Shown: positions 46,987-55,067 of the stretch, in pieces
Numbering within the stretch: position 1 is the first letter of the stretch
Layout: each line of letters opens with the position of its first letter
DNA from: Lachnospiraceae bacterium
GTDB lineage: Bacteria; Bacillota; Clostridia; Lachnospirales; Lachnospiraceae
DNA length: 64,000 nucleotides
Reading direction: 5' to 3'
Assembly: GCA_022769625.1 (NCBI GenBank)
Contig: JALEJP010000079.1
Span: forward strand, 1-64,000
Made by a program: the position numbers and the translations under genes
Notes under the pieces: generated by a model
What the model was told of the DNA's origin: nothing
Database searches by the model: none
What the model saw: only the letters and a program-made list of their open reading frames with translations

Positions 46987-47628
46987 TCAGCTTCCCGAAT
47001 GAGTGCTTTGTTCGCGTTCTCTTCTGGAAAAAACGCAGCCACAGTAATCCTGCCGGTAAAGTCCGTATTCTGCGGACAGTTCTACCGAGCGTTTGTAGCC
47101 ATTTTTCTTTTTGAAATCGGAGGGAAGCCAGTCGATGTGGTATTCTGCGGCAAGGCTTCTTCCGATTTCATTTATTTTTTCTGCATTTTTTAATGGGCTG
47201 ATGGACAGGGTCGTACAGAAAAAGTCAAACCCTCCTAAGGCGGCAAGCTCTGCCGTTTTTTTCAGGCGAAGCCTGTAGCAGCGAAAGCATCGCTCTCCTC
47301 CCTCCGGGATGTTTTCCAGCCCCCGTGCCATGTCATAAAATTTCTCTTTTTCAAAGTCACCTTCCAGAAAAGTAACCGGGTATCTCAGGGGCATCCTGGA
47401 AATCAGAGATTGCTGTTCCAAAACCCGGTGTTTGTATTCCTCATCCGGGTATATGTTGGGATTATAATAGAAAACCGTGATTTTGAAATAATCGGAGAGA
47501 TATTCCATCACATAGCTGCTGCAGGGCGCACAGCAGCTGTGCAGCAGAAGGGTGGGGATGCGGTTTTCGTCTGTGTTTTTTTGAAGGATCTTTTCCAGTT
47601 CCTTCTGGTAATTGATTTTATTTGCCAT
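46987..47628 (-). CDS. queH: epoxyqueuosine reductase QueH
   Basis: Non-cobalamin epoxyqueuosine reductase (former DUF208) that converts epoxyqueuosine to queuosine in tRNA, the last pathway step. 213 residues. The conserved Cys pairs that bind an iron-sulfur cluster and a second iron are visible: LLHSCCAPCSSYVMEYL near the N terminus, GGERCFRCYRLRL in the middle and YRQDYCGCVFSRRE near the end. ATG at 47628 (reverse strand) has AAAGGA upstream; a longer frame to 47685 is not family-like. A GGGAAG/CTTCCC hairpin (about 46962-46999) between it and helD could end both transcripts. Confidence 0.95.
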   Translation of the reverse strand: MANKINYQKELEKILQKNTDENRIPTLLLHSCCAPCSSYVMEYLSDYFKITVFYYNPNIYPDEEYKHRVLEQQSLISRMPLRYPVTFLEGDFEKEKFYDMARGLENIPEGGERCFRCYRLRLKKTAELAALGGFDFFCTTLSISPLKNAEKINEIGRSLAAEYHIDWLPSDFKKKNGYKRSVELSAEYGLYRQDYCGCVFSRREREQSTHSGS

Positions 47629-47811
47629 CGTTTCCTTTATCCTATTCGGATATCCTTTCCTGTTCGTTGCATTCTTTTCTATCATACACCTGTTTTGAGA
47701 AAAATCCCAGTCTGTTTTTCATACACTTATCCGTGCAAAAATCATAGGATAAATTATCAGGGAAAGGGAGAATGGTACCGATCTCTGAAAAAAGAAAAGA
47801 AGGAGGCAGCC

Positions 47812-48579
47812 ATGTCATCCCTGTTGGAACTGCAACATGTCAGCTATGCTTATCACAGTATGGATGGTGAGCTTCTTGCACTGTCAGATATTTCCTTTCA
47901 GGTGGAAGAGGGGGAGTTCCTGGCGGTGGTGGGTCCAAGCGGGTGTGGAAAATCCACTCTGCTGTCCCTGATCTGCGGCCTTCTGAAAGCGGAAAAGGGA
48001 TCGATTCTTCTGGATGGAAGGCCGGTAAAGGAGTCACGGTCAAAGATCGGATACATGCTACAGAAGGATTATCTGTTTGAATGGCGTGATATTTACAGCA
48101 ATGTGATGCTGGGACTGGAAATCCAGAAAAAGAGGACACCGGAAAACATCGGGCGTGTGGAGCGGATGCTTGCGACCTACGGTTTATCTGCTTTTCAGCA
48201 TGTCAGGCCTTCTCAGCTGTCCGGAGGCATGCGTCAGAGGGCTGCGCTGATTCGTACCCTTGCACTGGAGCCCGGACTTCTGCTTTTGGATGAGCCGTTT
48301 TCGGCTCTGGACTATCAGACGAGGCTGGAGGTGTGCGAGGATATTTTTGACATCATCAAAAGGGAACAGAAGACAGCCATTCTGGTTACTCATGACCTGT
48401 CCGAGGCAATTAGCGTGGCAGACCGTGTGATCGTGCTGACGAAACGTCCTGCCCGTGTCCGGGCCATTGTGCCGGTTTCCTTCCAGCTGGAGAAAAGGAC
48501 ACCCATGACCGTACGGAATGCACCGGAATTTAAGGATTATTTTAATACCATCTGGAAGGAGCTGAACGATCGTGTCTGA
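47812..48579 (+). CDS. nitrate/sulfonate/taurine-type ABC transporter ATPase
   Basis: 255 residues, SsuB/TauB/NrtD-like. Walker A is GPSGCGKSTLLSLICG, the Q-loop is in GYMLQKDYLFEWRDIY, the signature is QLSGGMRQRAALIRTLAL, Walker B is LLLLDEPFSALDYQTR and the switch His is VTHDLSEAISVADRV. AGGAGG lies eight bases before the ATG at 47812. The same family includes thiamine-precursor and bicarbonate importers, so the substrate is open. The permease overlaps its last eight bases. No substrate-binding protein gene is adjacent. Confidence 0.93.
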   Translation: MSSLLELQHVSYAYHSMDGELLALSDISFQVEEGEFLAVVGPSGCGKSTLLSLICGLLKAEKGSILLDGRPVKESRSKIGYMLQKDYLFEWRDIYSNVMLGLEIQKKRTPENIGRVERMLATYGLSAFQHVRPSQLSGGMRQRAALIRTLALEPGLLLLDEPFSALDYQTRLEVCEDIFDIIKREQKTAILVTHDLSEAISVADRVIVLTKRPARVRAIVPVSFQLEKRTPMTVRNAPEFKDYFNTIWKELNDRV

Positions 48580-49402
48580 AGTTTCCATATGCCAGAAAGA
48601 GTATGTAAAAGGTATGAACCGCAGAAAAAAAGTAATCCATTTTGCCCGTTTTTTTCTTTTGGCAGCGTTTCTCCTTTTATGGGAAACGGCGGCAAGGCGG
48701 GAATGGATCGACAGTTTTATTTTCAGCAGTCCGGGACGGATCCTTACAACCTTTTATCAGATGATACAGGATGGAAGTATTCTGGAGCACATCGGGGTGA
48801 CACTGGCGGAAACGCTGGTCAGCTTTGGGCTTGTTGTGCTTGTCGGGATTGCAGCTGCCGTTCTTTTATGGATGTTTCCTTCAGTCTCAAAAGTTCTGGA
48901 GCCTTATCTGGTGGTTTTGAACAGTCTGCCAAAATCAGCTCTGGCTCCCCTCCTGATCGTCTGGCTGGGGGCAAATGTGAGGACGATCATTCTCGCAGGG
49001 ATGTCTGTTGCTATATTCGGGACGATTATGAACCTCTATACCTGCTTTACGGAGGTATCGCCGGAGAAAGAAAAGCTCATCTACACACTTGGCGGAAAAA
49101 AGAAGGAGACGTTGTTTAAAGTGGTGCTGCCTGGCACCATCCCCAATATGCTGAGTATCATGAAGGTAAATATCGGTCTCTGTCTTGTGGGAGTTATCAT
49201 TGGAGAATTTATCGGGGCGCGTAAGGGGCTTGGGTATCTGATCATTTACGGATCCCAGGTGTTGCATCTGGCAGGCTTTTTGCAATGCCGGATTTCATGG
49301 AAAGGGAAAAGAGAACCGGTAGATTTTAGGGGGGAAATGTGGTATGCTTTTTTTAGCATTGGACGAGTTTTCGTTTTGGAGAAGGAGGTTTTCTATGTTT
49401 GA
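48572..49402 (+). pseudogene. ABC permease (SsuC/TauC type), 5' part interrupted by a mobile element
   Basis: Codons 1-230 are a normal permease: WETAARREWIDSFIFSSPGRI, several helices, the EAA loop ending LIYTLGGKKKETLFKVVLPGTIP and GARKGLGYLIIYGSQV. After Val230 (codon ending at 49261) the sequence becomes unrelated and stops at 49402. The family continuation, FKLDWVIMSIVILCII and onward, lies 2.5 kb downstream at 51811-51927 in the matching phase. Joined at TT, the protein would have 268 residues. The GTG start at 48572 overlaps the ATPase stop; ATG 48614 is an alternative. As it stands the last membrane helix is replaced by 46 element-encoded residues, so the importer is probably inactive. 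Confidence 0.93.
49252..49284 (+). other. attL: attL of the permease-interrupting element
   Basis: Host half GATCCCAGGTG, crossover dinucleotide TT (49262-49263), then element half GCATCTG-GCAGGC-TTTTTGCA (to 49284). The breakpoint is set by where the permease family sequence ends. The element half is the mirror of the half at 51790-51810. Confidence 0.85.
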
Positions 49403-49946
49403 TGAAATTCTGAAGTACAATGAAAAGTTTGTAGCAGAGAAAAAGTATGAGCAGTATGCGGCAGGTAAATTCCCCAATAAAAAGATCGCGATCCTGACCT
49501 GTATGGATACCAGACTGGTTGAACTGCTGCCTGCAGCGCTTGGGCTGAAAAACGGGGATGTAAAGATTATCAAAAATGCCGGCGGTGTTGTGACCAATCC
49601 CTTTGGAAGTGTGATCCGAAGCCTTCTGGTTGCCATCATTGAACTTGGGGTGGAGGAGATCATGGTTATCGGACATACCGACTGCGGGGTGCAGCACATA
49701 GACAGTGAGATGATGATTCATCACATGAAGGAACGGGGGATTTCCCAGGAGTCCATTGATCTGATGAAATACTGCGGCATAGATTTTGAAAAGTGGCTTG
49801 CTGGTTTTGATACCGTGGAACAGTCGGTTCAGGATACGGTAGATACGATCCGGAATCATCCGCTGATTCCGTCGGATGTACGGATTGGCGGTTATGTGAT
49901 CGACACTGTGACCGGAAAGCTGAATGTGGTCTGCGAAGCACAGTGA
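49395..49946 (+). CDS. beta-carbonic anhydrase (element cargo)
   Basis: Zinc enzyme interconverting CO2 and bicarbonate, 183 residues, the short cytosolic YvdA-like form. Ligands: Cys36 with the Asp38-Arg40 dyad in LTCMDTR, and His94 and Cys97 in IGHTDCGV. NAGGVVTNPFGSVIRSL and the C-terminal GGYVIDTVTGKLNVV are family features. GAAGGAGG lies before the ATG. The interrupted permease frame stops at 49402, eight bases into this gene, so ribosomes from the host operon can reinitiate here. It lies inside the att-bounded element and so travels with the recombinase. In acetogen-like gut bacteria it could supply bicarbonate or CO2; that is inference. Confidence 0.93.
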   Translation: MFDEILKYNEKFVAEKKYEQYAAGKFPNKKIAILTCMDTRLVELLPAALGLKNGDVKIIKNAGGVVTNPFGSVIRSLLVAIIELGVEEIMVIGHTDCGVQHIDSEMMIHHMKERGISQESIDLMKYCGIDFEKWLAGFDTVEQSVQDTVDTIRNHPLIPSDVRIGGYVIDTVTGKLNVVCEAQ

Positions 49947-50023
49947 GCCAGATAAAAGAAAAGAGACAGGCACAATACAGGAGAATCCGGCATAAGTTTT
50001 TCCAAAGAAATCAGGAGAGGCTT

Positions 50024-50275
50024 ATGTCGGATTTTTATGGTTCCAGGCAGGAAATAACAGAGAAAGGCAATTTGTTTTACCGGCAGGCCGGAAATGCATG
50101 TCTGATGTTAGAGACAATTGAGAGTGGAGAGAATGGAAAAGACGGAGGGAGTGAGGCAGAGTTGGCGCAGAGGGTACTGCTGCAGGCTGCTGCACTGATG
50201 CAGCGGGCAGAAATGCTGGATATGCAGGAATATGAAAGGCTCACCGGACTCATACAGGGAGGGGAGATAGAATGA
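50024..50275 (+). CDS. small unknown protein of the element
   Basis: 83 residues from ATG 50024, which follows CAGGAGAGG. Middle and C-terminal parts are acidic and helical (SEAELAQRVLLQAAALMQRAEM). I recognise no domain. The frame is open back to a GTG at 49943 that overlaps the carbonic anhydrase stop; that version would add 27 basic residues (KEKRQAQYRRIRHKFF) and could bind DNA. Its stop overlaps the recombinase start as ATGA (50272-50275), so both are translated together. A role as recombination directionality factor or accessory protein is possible but only positional. Confidence 0.7.
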   Translation: MSDFYGSRQEITEKGNLFYRQAGNACLMLETIESGENGKDGGSEAELAQRVLLQAAALMQRAEMLDMQEYERLTGLIQGGEIE

Positions 50276-51786
50276 AGCAGATGCGGGCAGTGATTTATGC
50301 CAGATGCAGTACGGAGGAGGAAAGCCAGAGGGAGGCACTCAAAAAGCAGCTGGAGGAAGCAAAAGAATGTGTGGGGAGAAAAGGCTGGCTTCTGGTGGAT
50401 GTGTATGTGGAAAGTCGTTCCGGAACTACAGTGAAGGGGAGGCGGGAATACAGAAGAATGTACGAAGATATGAACCGGGATATCTTTGACATTATTGTGA
50501 TCAAGTCGCAGGACCGGTTGATGCGAAATGTGAGAGACTGGTATCTGTTTGCAGATCGAATGGTGAGGAAGAACAAAAGGCTGTACCTGTATCTGGAACA
50601 GAAGTTTTACCGGACGGAGGATGCCCTGATTACAGGAATCAAAGCAATTCTTGCGGAAGAGTACAGCAGAGAGCTGAGCAAAAAAATGAATAATGCACAC
50701 CGGAACCGCCAGAAAAAGGGCAAAGTACCGGTGCTTACCGGAAATACTTACGGTTACCGGAAAATGCCGGATCAGAGCATTGAAATCCTGGAGGAGGAAG
50801 CGGCAGTAAAACGCCGTATGTATGAGCTGTGTGCGGCCGGATACGGCGGAAGAGCCATTGCCCGCATTTTATATAAGGAAGGAATTGTTTCAAAAAGCGG
50901 AAAACCATTTACCGATTCCTCTATTCTGAGGATGATAAAAAATCCATTGAACAAAGGTACGGTGGTGATGAATCGTAGACATTTCGATTTTGAGAGCAAA
51001 GCGGTGATCCCGGTACCGGAAGAAGAGCAGTTTGTATATGAAAATATGGTGCCTGCCATTGTCACGGAAGAACTGTGGGAGCGTGCAAACAAGGCTATCG
51101 GGATGCGCAGAACGACAGAAAAAGGAGAGAAGCGGGGACGCTACCGGGGCAGATCGCCTCTTACTGGAAAACTGTTCTGTGGACTGTGCGAAGAACCGTA
51201 CTATCGGACAGTCAGGATCCGAAAACGTGACGGAAAAAGAATCGTCCAGTGGCGCTGCAAACGGTATGTGGCCTCCGGAAGGGCAGGCTGCCAGAATATG
51301 CATCTGTCAGAGGAGGATGTTTTTGCCGCACTGGAATCCATACAGGGAGAAAATGAGGAGAAAAGAAAAAGACTGGAAGAGAAAGCAGAAGAGAAAATGG
51401 AGAAGCTGTTGAAAAAGCTGTTCGCGGCAGAGATGGAAGAAGGCAGCCGGGATCGCAGGGCAGAGCAGCAGGAGAGGAAGCTGGAGAGACAGGAGAAAAG
51501 ATTGCTGGATAAACTTCTGGATGGAGTGATATCGGACCAGACTTACAGGAAACAACAGCAGGAGTTCCTGGAAAGAAGAGAGGAGATAGGGAAGGAAAGG
51601 CAGAGGCAGGCTGTCTGCGATGGTAAGCAGGGGGAGCGGGTGAATGAGCTGATGCAGACTCTGCGTCAGGAAAGGATTCTGAATCATGCATATGCCATGG
51701 CATTGCTTGGAGACATGAAAAAAATCACGGTGCTGCCGGAAAAAGAAGCAGCCAAAATGTGGCAGAACCGGAATGATTCCGGATAA
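50272..51786 (+). CDS. large serine recombinase of the element
   Basis: 504 residues. Catalytic resolvase domain 1-145 with Ser13 in YARCSTEEESQ and the Arg residues in SQDRLMRN. A long linking helix (IKAILAEEYSRELSKKM) follows, then a recombinase DNA-binding domain (about 150-280). A zinc ribbon has Cys303, Cys306, Cys329 and Cys340. A Lys/Glu/Arg-rich coiled-coil (about 355-445) follows, which in this family controls integration versus excision. It ends three bases before the right attachment arm, the usual int-attP arrangement. The complete domain set suggests it is active. Confidence 0.95.
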   Translation: MKQMRAVIYARCSTEEESQREALKKQLEEAKECVGRKGWLLVDVYVESRSGTTVKGRREYRRMYEDMNRDIFDIIVIKSQDRLMRNVRDWYLFADRMVRKNKRLYLYLEQKFYRTEDALITGIKAILAEEYSRELSKKMNNAHRNRQKKGKVPVLTGNTYGYRKMPDQSIEILEEEAAVKRRMYELCAAGYGGRAIARILYKEGIVSKSGKPFTDSSILRMIKNPLNKGTVVMNRRHFDFESKAVIPVPEEEQFVYENMVPAIVTEELWERANKAIGMRRTTEKGEKRGRYRGRSPLTGKLFCGLCEEPYYRTVRIRKRDGKRIVQWRCKRYVASGRAGCQNMHLSEEDVFAALESIQGENEEKRKRLEEKAEEKMEKLLKKLFAAEMEEGSRDRRAEQQERKLERQEKRLLDKLLDGVISDQTYRKQQQEFLERREEIGKERQRQAVCDGKQGERVNELMQTLRQERILNHAYAMALLGDMKKITVLPEKEAAKMWQNRNDSG

Positions 51787-51789
51787 AAC

Positions 51790-51822
51790 TGCAAAATGCC
51801 TGCTCATCTCTTCAAACTGGAC
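51790..51822 (+). other. attR: attR of the permease-interrupting element
   Basis: Element half TGCAAAATGCCTGC-TCATCTC (51790-51810), TT core (51811-51812), then host half CAAACTGGAC. Joined to the element half of attL, it gives arms TGCAAAATGCCTGC and GCAGGCTTTTTGCA, inverted with 13 of 14 matches. Each arm is exactly seven bases from the TT. Confidence 0.85.
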
Positions 51823-51927
51823 TGGGTCATTATGTCCATTGTGATTCTGTGTATCATTGCCATGGGACTTTATGCCCTGCTTGGCGGTCTGGAAAAATGT
51901 TATCTGAAAAGCATCGGAAAGCACTAG
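51811..51927 (+). pseudogene. 3' part of the interrupted ABC permease
   Basis: 38 codons and a stop: FKLDWVIMSIVILCIIAM, then GLYALLGGLEKCYLKSIGKH. This is the last membrane helix and tail of an SsuC/TauC-type permease. No start codon or ribosome binding site precedes it. The phase equals that of the 5' part (48572-49261) when joined at TT, giving GSQVFKLDWV, the usual sequence in this family. Confidence 0.9.
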
Positions 51928-51946
51928 AAAACAGGCAAAGAAAAGA

Positions 51947-51981
51947 GCAGAGCGGGATCCAAAGAGCGATCCCGTCTCTGC
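51947..51981 (-). terminator. hairpin between permease 3' end and the regulator
   Basis: GCAGAGCGGGATC (51947-51959) pairs with GATCCCGTCTCTGC (51968-51981) with one bulge. Read on the minus strand it is followed by TCTTTTCTTTGCC, so it can end the response regulator transcript. Confidence 0.6.
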
Positions 51982-52029
51982 CGGAGAGACTGCTGTGCCC
52001 GTTTTTGCAGATCGGTGAAAGGAGAAGGA

Positions 52030-53277
52030 TCAGTTTGCGGTGGAATCTGCTTTGCGATAACGCTTGCGGTATTCTCCGGGTGACATGCCGGTCTCCGTTT
52101 TGAACATTCTGGAAAAATAGGAAAAATTGGAGTAGGAAAGGGCGGAGGCAATCTGGCTGATACTCTGATTCGTATTGCTTAAACGGTATTTTGCCTCCTT
52201 CAGTTTAACCTCTGAGAGATAGTCGCTGATTTTCTTGCCGGTTTCCTTTTTGAAAATTTTGGCCATATAATCCGGACTTAAATAGACCTGACCAGCCAGT
52301 TCTTCTCTTGTGATGGTCTTATCCTTCTTAACCAGTTCCATGATTTTTCGGACAATTTGTTCGGACTTTTCATGCTCATCCGCTGTCTCTACATTTTTCA
52401 GAGCGGCGGAAGCCTGACTTGTCAGAAGAGAGGTCTGTCTTGGCAGGGTGGTGTGATCGGCTGCATTTCCGGTAAGAACCTGAAGAGTGATCTGGAATTT
52501 CCGGAGGAAAAAAGCAATCAGCTCATTGCATTTATCCTGAAGCTGTTCCGGGTTCGGGAAAGAAGCTTCCGCCAGCAGTGCGAGGAAAAAACGAGGTTCC
52601 AGCTCCAGTGCGGGAGGAAAGTTTTTATTGTCTAAAAACAGTTCATTCACTGCATTTTTGATGCAGTAGGAGAGAATGCCAAGGTCAGTATCCGGGGACG
52701 GAATGGATACAATATAAAACAATATCGGGACATAACGCAGACTTGGATCAAAAAATACACCTTTCTGTCTGGCATTCCAGGAGAGGTAATCGGTATCGCT
52801 GTTCTGATAAATACCCCGGACAAGCTGCTGCCAGAAATGCTCGGCAGCAAGCAGTCGTTCAGCCGGTTTCTGGGAAGCTTGCAGTCCGTTTTTCTGTTTC
52901 AGGCTGGCGTTTATCTGCTGTACGGCATCCCGAACGGTATTGCTTAACTCCTCGATATCAAAAGGCTTCAGCAGATAGGCAAAGGCATGATACTGGATTG
53001 CTTCCCGTGCATAGGAAAAGTCCGAGTGGCAGGTGAGAAACAGGATCAGGATATCCGGATGGTTCTCAAAAATCCAGTGTGCCAGATCGATTCCGGTGCC
53101 ATTTGGCATTTCGATGTCGCAGATCATGAGATGAATGTCTGCATGGGTACATAATTCTTTTGCAGAGGTAATATTATTACAGGAAAAAACCTGGTCGATA
53201 CCAAGAGCATGCCAGTCAACCGCATTTTGCAGTGCTTCCAGAGCAAAAGCTTCATCATCTACAAGAAGTAAGTTCAT
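52030..53277 (-). CDS. YesN-like response regulator with AraC output domain
   Basis: 415 residues. N-terminal receiver domain with acidic DDEA near residue 7, phosphoacceptor Asp54 in ICDIEMPNGTGIDL and Lys in YLLKPFDIEEL. A variable middle part of about 170 residues follows. The C-terminal AraC helix-turn-helix pair contains ELAGQVYLSPDYMAKIFKKETGKKISDYL (as LAGQVYLSPDYMAKIFKKE) and ALSYSNFSYFSRMFKTETG. Its start overlaps the kinase end by 23 bases, so they form one operon. Such pairs control carbohydrate uptake and secreted glycosidases, matching the divergent binding protein and GH3 genes. Confidence 0.95.
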   Translation of the reverse strand: MNLLLVDDEAFALEALQNAVDWHALGIDQVFSCNNITSAKELCTHADIHLMICDIEMPNGTGIDLAHWIFENHPDILILFLTCHSDFSYAREAIQYHAFAYLLKPFDIEELSNTVRDAVQQINASLKQKNGLQASQKPAERLLAAEHFWQQLVRGIYQNSDTDYLSWNARQKGVFFDPSLRYVPILFYIVSIPSPDTDLGILSYCIKNAVNELFLDNKNFPPALELEPRFFLALLAEASFPNPEQLQDKCNELIAFFLRKFQITLQVLTGNAADHTTLPRQTSLLTSQASAALKNVETADEHEKSEQIVRKIMELVKKDKTITREELAGQVYLSPDYMAKIFKKETGKKISDYLSEVKLKEAKYRLSNTNQSISQIASALSYSNFSYFSRMFKTETGMSPGEYRKRYRKADSTAN

Positions 53278-54967
53278 GTTCTTCTCCTTTCTGGGGCAGA
53301 ATCAGACGGATCCTGGCGCCTCCTTCCGGACGGTTTTCGAATGTCAAACTGATGTCATATCCGTAAATATACCATAATCTTTGTTTTACATTGGAAATAC
53401 CGATATGCTGTCCATTGGTATGGGAAACGGTATGTTCCGGTTTCAGGTTCAGCTTTTCCAGGTCTTCCAGGGAAAATCCGGTTCCATTGTCTTCGATGCA
53501 AAGAACAAGGGAAAGGACTCCCTCCTGAATCAGGGGGCTGGCTGTGATGATCAGCTGCATGTTGCTGGAATCCAGGTAGGCATGTTTGAAGGTGTTTTCC
53601 ACGAAGGTGTGGAGGGTAAGCACCGGTATGGTCATGCTTTCGGCTGCCGGCTCGATGTCAAACTTTGCTTCCAGATTGTTCTGGAAACGGATCTGCTGAA
53701 TATGCAGATAATTCTTCACGTGTTCCAGTTCCTGGTTCAGAGAAACCATACTGTCTGAGCTTTTGAACAGGTAGCGGAAATACTTCATCAGTGTGGAAGA
53801 AAATTCAGCAACCAGTTCAGAGCGGCCGCTCAGTCCGAGACTGTAGATCAGATTCAGACAATTCGGGAAAAAATGAGGTTTGATCTGCAGGGTCAGATAT
53901 TCCAGTTCTGCGTAAACATGACTCAGTTTTTCCTCATATACCTGCAGTTTCAGGTCATGGATCCGACTGATCATGTAGTTGAAGGTTTCGGTCAGTTCTG
54001 CAAATTCATCCCGGGTATCCGGTACAGGCAGCCTGGAATCAAAATCACCCTTCTGAACGGCCTTCATGGCAGAGATCATACGAATCAGAGGGGAAACCAT
54101 CTGTTTCCAGGTGGCAATCAGTGTGATGGTCAGGAATAAAAAAGTGACTGCAAACAGAGCCAGAATACCATAATGGAACCAGGAGAATGCACCCAGTACG
54201 TACTTTTCCGGAATATAGAGCAGAATACGGTAATGATTCTGGGAGGAATCTACGGAAATGGACACACAATCCTTGCGGTTGATATCGGTGGGACCGAAAA
54301 GAAAATCTTCTGCCTGATCCTGATTGGTTAAAATAAGCGTTCCTTTTGTGTTCTCCGTCAGCTCTTTCAGGTCTGAAAAGACGTATTCGCCTGCGGCAAA
54401 GGCTCCAACGTATACATTCTGATATTCCATCAGCTCCATCAGATAGCTTTTTCTGGTCATCCGAAGAAAAGACCAGCCCCGTATCTGCGGGGTAGTGGCC
54501 GGCCAGGTTCTTTCCCTGCACGCCTGACGTATGTAGGAGCGCATTTCCAGACGCTCGGAATAAGAGTCATAGTTGCTGCTCTGAAAAATCAGGATATCCT
54601 GTTTTGGAAGATAGAAAAACAGACTGCTGCATCCATTATAGGTATCCAGATATTTGGTGAAGGAGTTCAGAATGTCCGTTTGCTCTGAAAGATCGGGTAC
54701 TCCGGCAAGGAGGCTGGAGTAGTTTTCCTCATCCAGCAGAAAAGATGCCAGATAGTTGGAAATATGATTCAAAGTGGTATCTACCGTTGCAAGCTGAAGG
54801 GAAATAGTGGTATGATTGTATTGCATACTCTGCTGCTTCAGCCGATGTTTTGCATACTCGCTTCCGGCAAGGATACACAACAGCAGCGGGATATAGGTGA
54901 TGACGTAAAGATAAAACAGTCTCTTTTTGGTACTGGGTTTAAACAGTGTTTTTTTCATATGTTTCAT
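53255..54967 (-). CDS. YesM-like sensor histidine kinase
   Basis: 570 residues. A transmembrane helix at about 17-36 precedes an extracellular sensor domain of roughly 230 residues, followed by a second helix (about 270-290), a HAMP domain (SAMKAVQKGDFDSRLPV) and a His_kinase domain with the phosphorylated His in LQIKPHFFPNCLNLIYSL. The family normally has INPHFLYN; here it is IKPHFFPN. HATPase motifs: HTFVENTFKHAY, CIEDNGTGFSLEDL and HIGISNVKQRLWYIYG. The ATG at 54967 (reverse) has GGAGGT five bases upstream. Divergent from the binding lipoprotein, 100 bases apart. Likely senses extracellular sugar or the sugar-loaded binding protein. Confidence 0.93.
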   Translation of the reverse strand: MKHMKKTLFKPSTKKRLFYLYVITYIPLLLCILAGSEYAKHRLKQQSMQYNHTTISLQLATVDTTLNHISNYLASFLLDEENYSSLLAGVPDLSEQTDILNSFTKYLDTYNGCSSLFFYLPKQDILIFQSSNYDSYSERLEMRSYIRQACRERTWPATTPQIRGWSFLRMTRKSYLMELMEYQNVYVGAFAAGEYVFSDLKELTENTKGTLILTNQDQAEDFLFGPTDINRKDCVSISVDSSQNHYRILLYIPEKYVLGAFSWFHYGILALFAVTFLFLTITLIATWKQMVSPLIRMISAMKAVQKGDFDSRLPVPDTRDEFAELTETFNYMISRIHDLKLQVYEEKLSHVYAELEYLTLQIKPHFFPNCLNLIYSLGLSGRSELVAEFSSTLMKYFRYLFKSSDSMVSLNQELEHVKNYLHIQQIRFQNNLEAKFDIEPAAESMTIPVLTLHTFVENTFKHAYLDSSNMQLIITASPLIQEGVLSLVLCIEDNGTGFSLEDLEKLNLKPEHTVSHTNGQHIGISNVKQRLWYIYGYDISLTFENRPEGGARIRLILPQKGEEHELTSCR

Positions 54968-55067
54968 TAATGACCTCCGTATCCGTCTGGCTGACTGGAA
55001 CAATGGTATTTTTGAATGGGATAGTGCTTATATTTTAACGTATTTACTGCGGGAAAGGAAGAAAAAA

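Larger units (their letters stand above)
49262..51810 (+). mobile_element. 2.5-kb serine-recombinase element carrying a carbonic anhydrase gene
   Basis: The element spans from the left TT core to the base before the right TT core (2,549 bp). It contains three genes in one direction: beta-carbonic anhydrase, a small unknown protein, and a large serine recombinase whose stop lies three bases from the right attachment arm. Deleting it rebuilds an intact permease frame (Val-Phe-Lys-Leu-Asp-Trp). Circularising it builds a dyad-symmetric attP. No replication, conjugation, phage structural or resistance genes are present. It is either a minimal integrative element or a decayed remnant of a larger one. 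Boundaries come from frame restoration and dyad symmetry, not from comparison with an empty site. Confidence 0.88.

Noticed and set aside
47686-47811. TPP riboswitch before the nitrate/taurine-type ABC genes
   Set aside because: The conserved CTGAGA and ACCTGATC-type segments are absent.
48572-49402. Permease with a naturally different C terminus
   Set aside because: The expected last helix is found intact downstream in the right phase, and the reciprocal junction forms a symmetric attP. A natural variant would not explain either.
49395-49946. Carbonic anhydrase as an ordinary host gene that predates the insertion
   Set aside because: It lies between the two halves of one permease gene and between the reconstructed att arms, so it must be inside the element or have been inserted into it.
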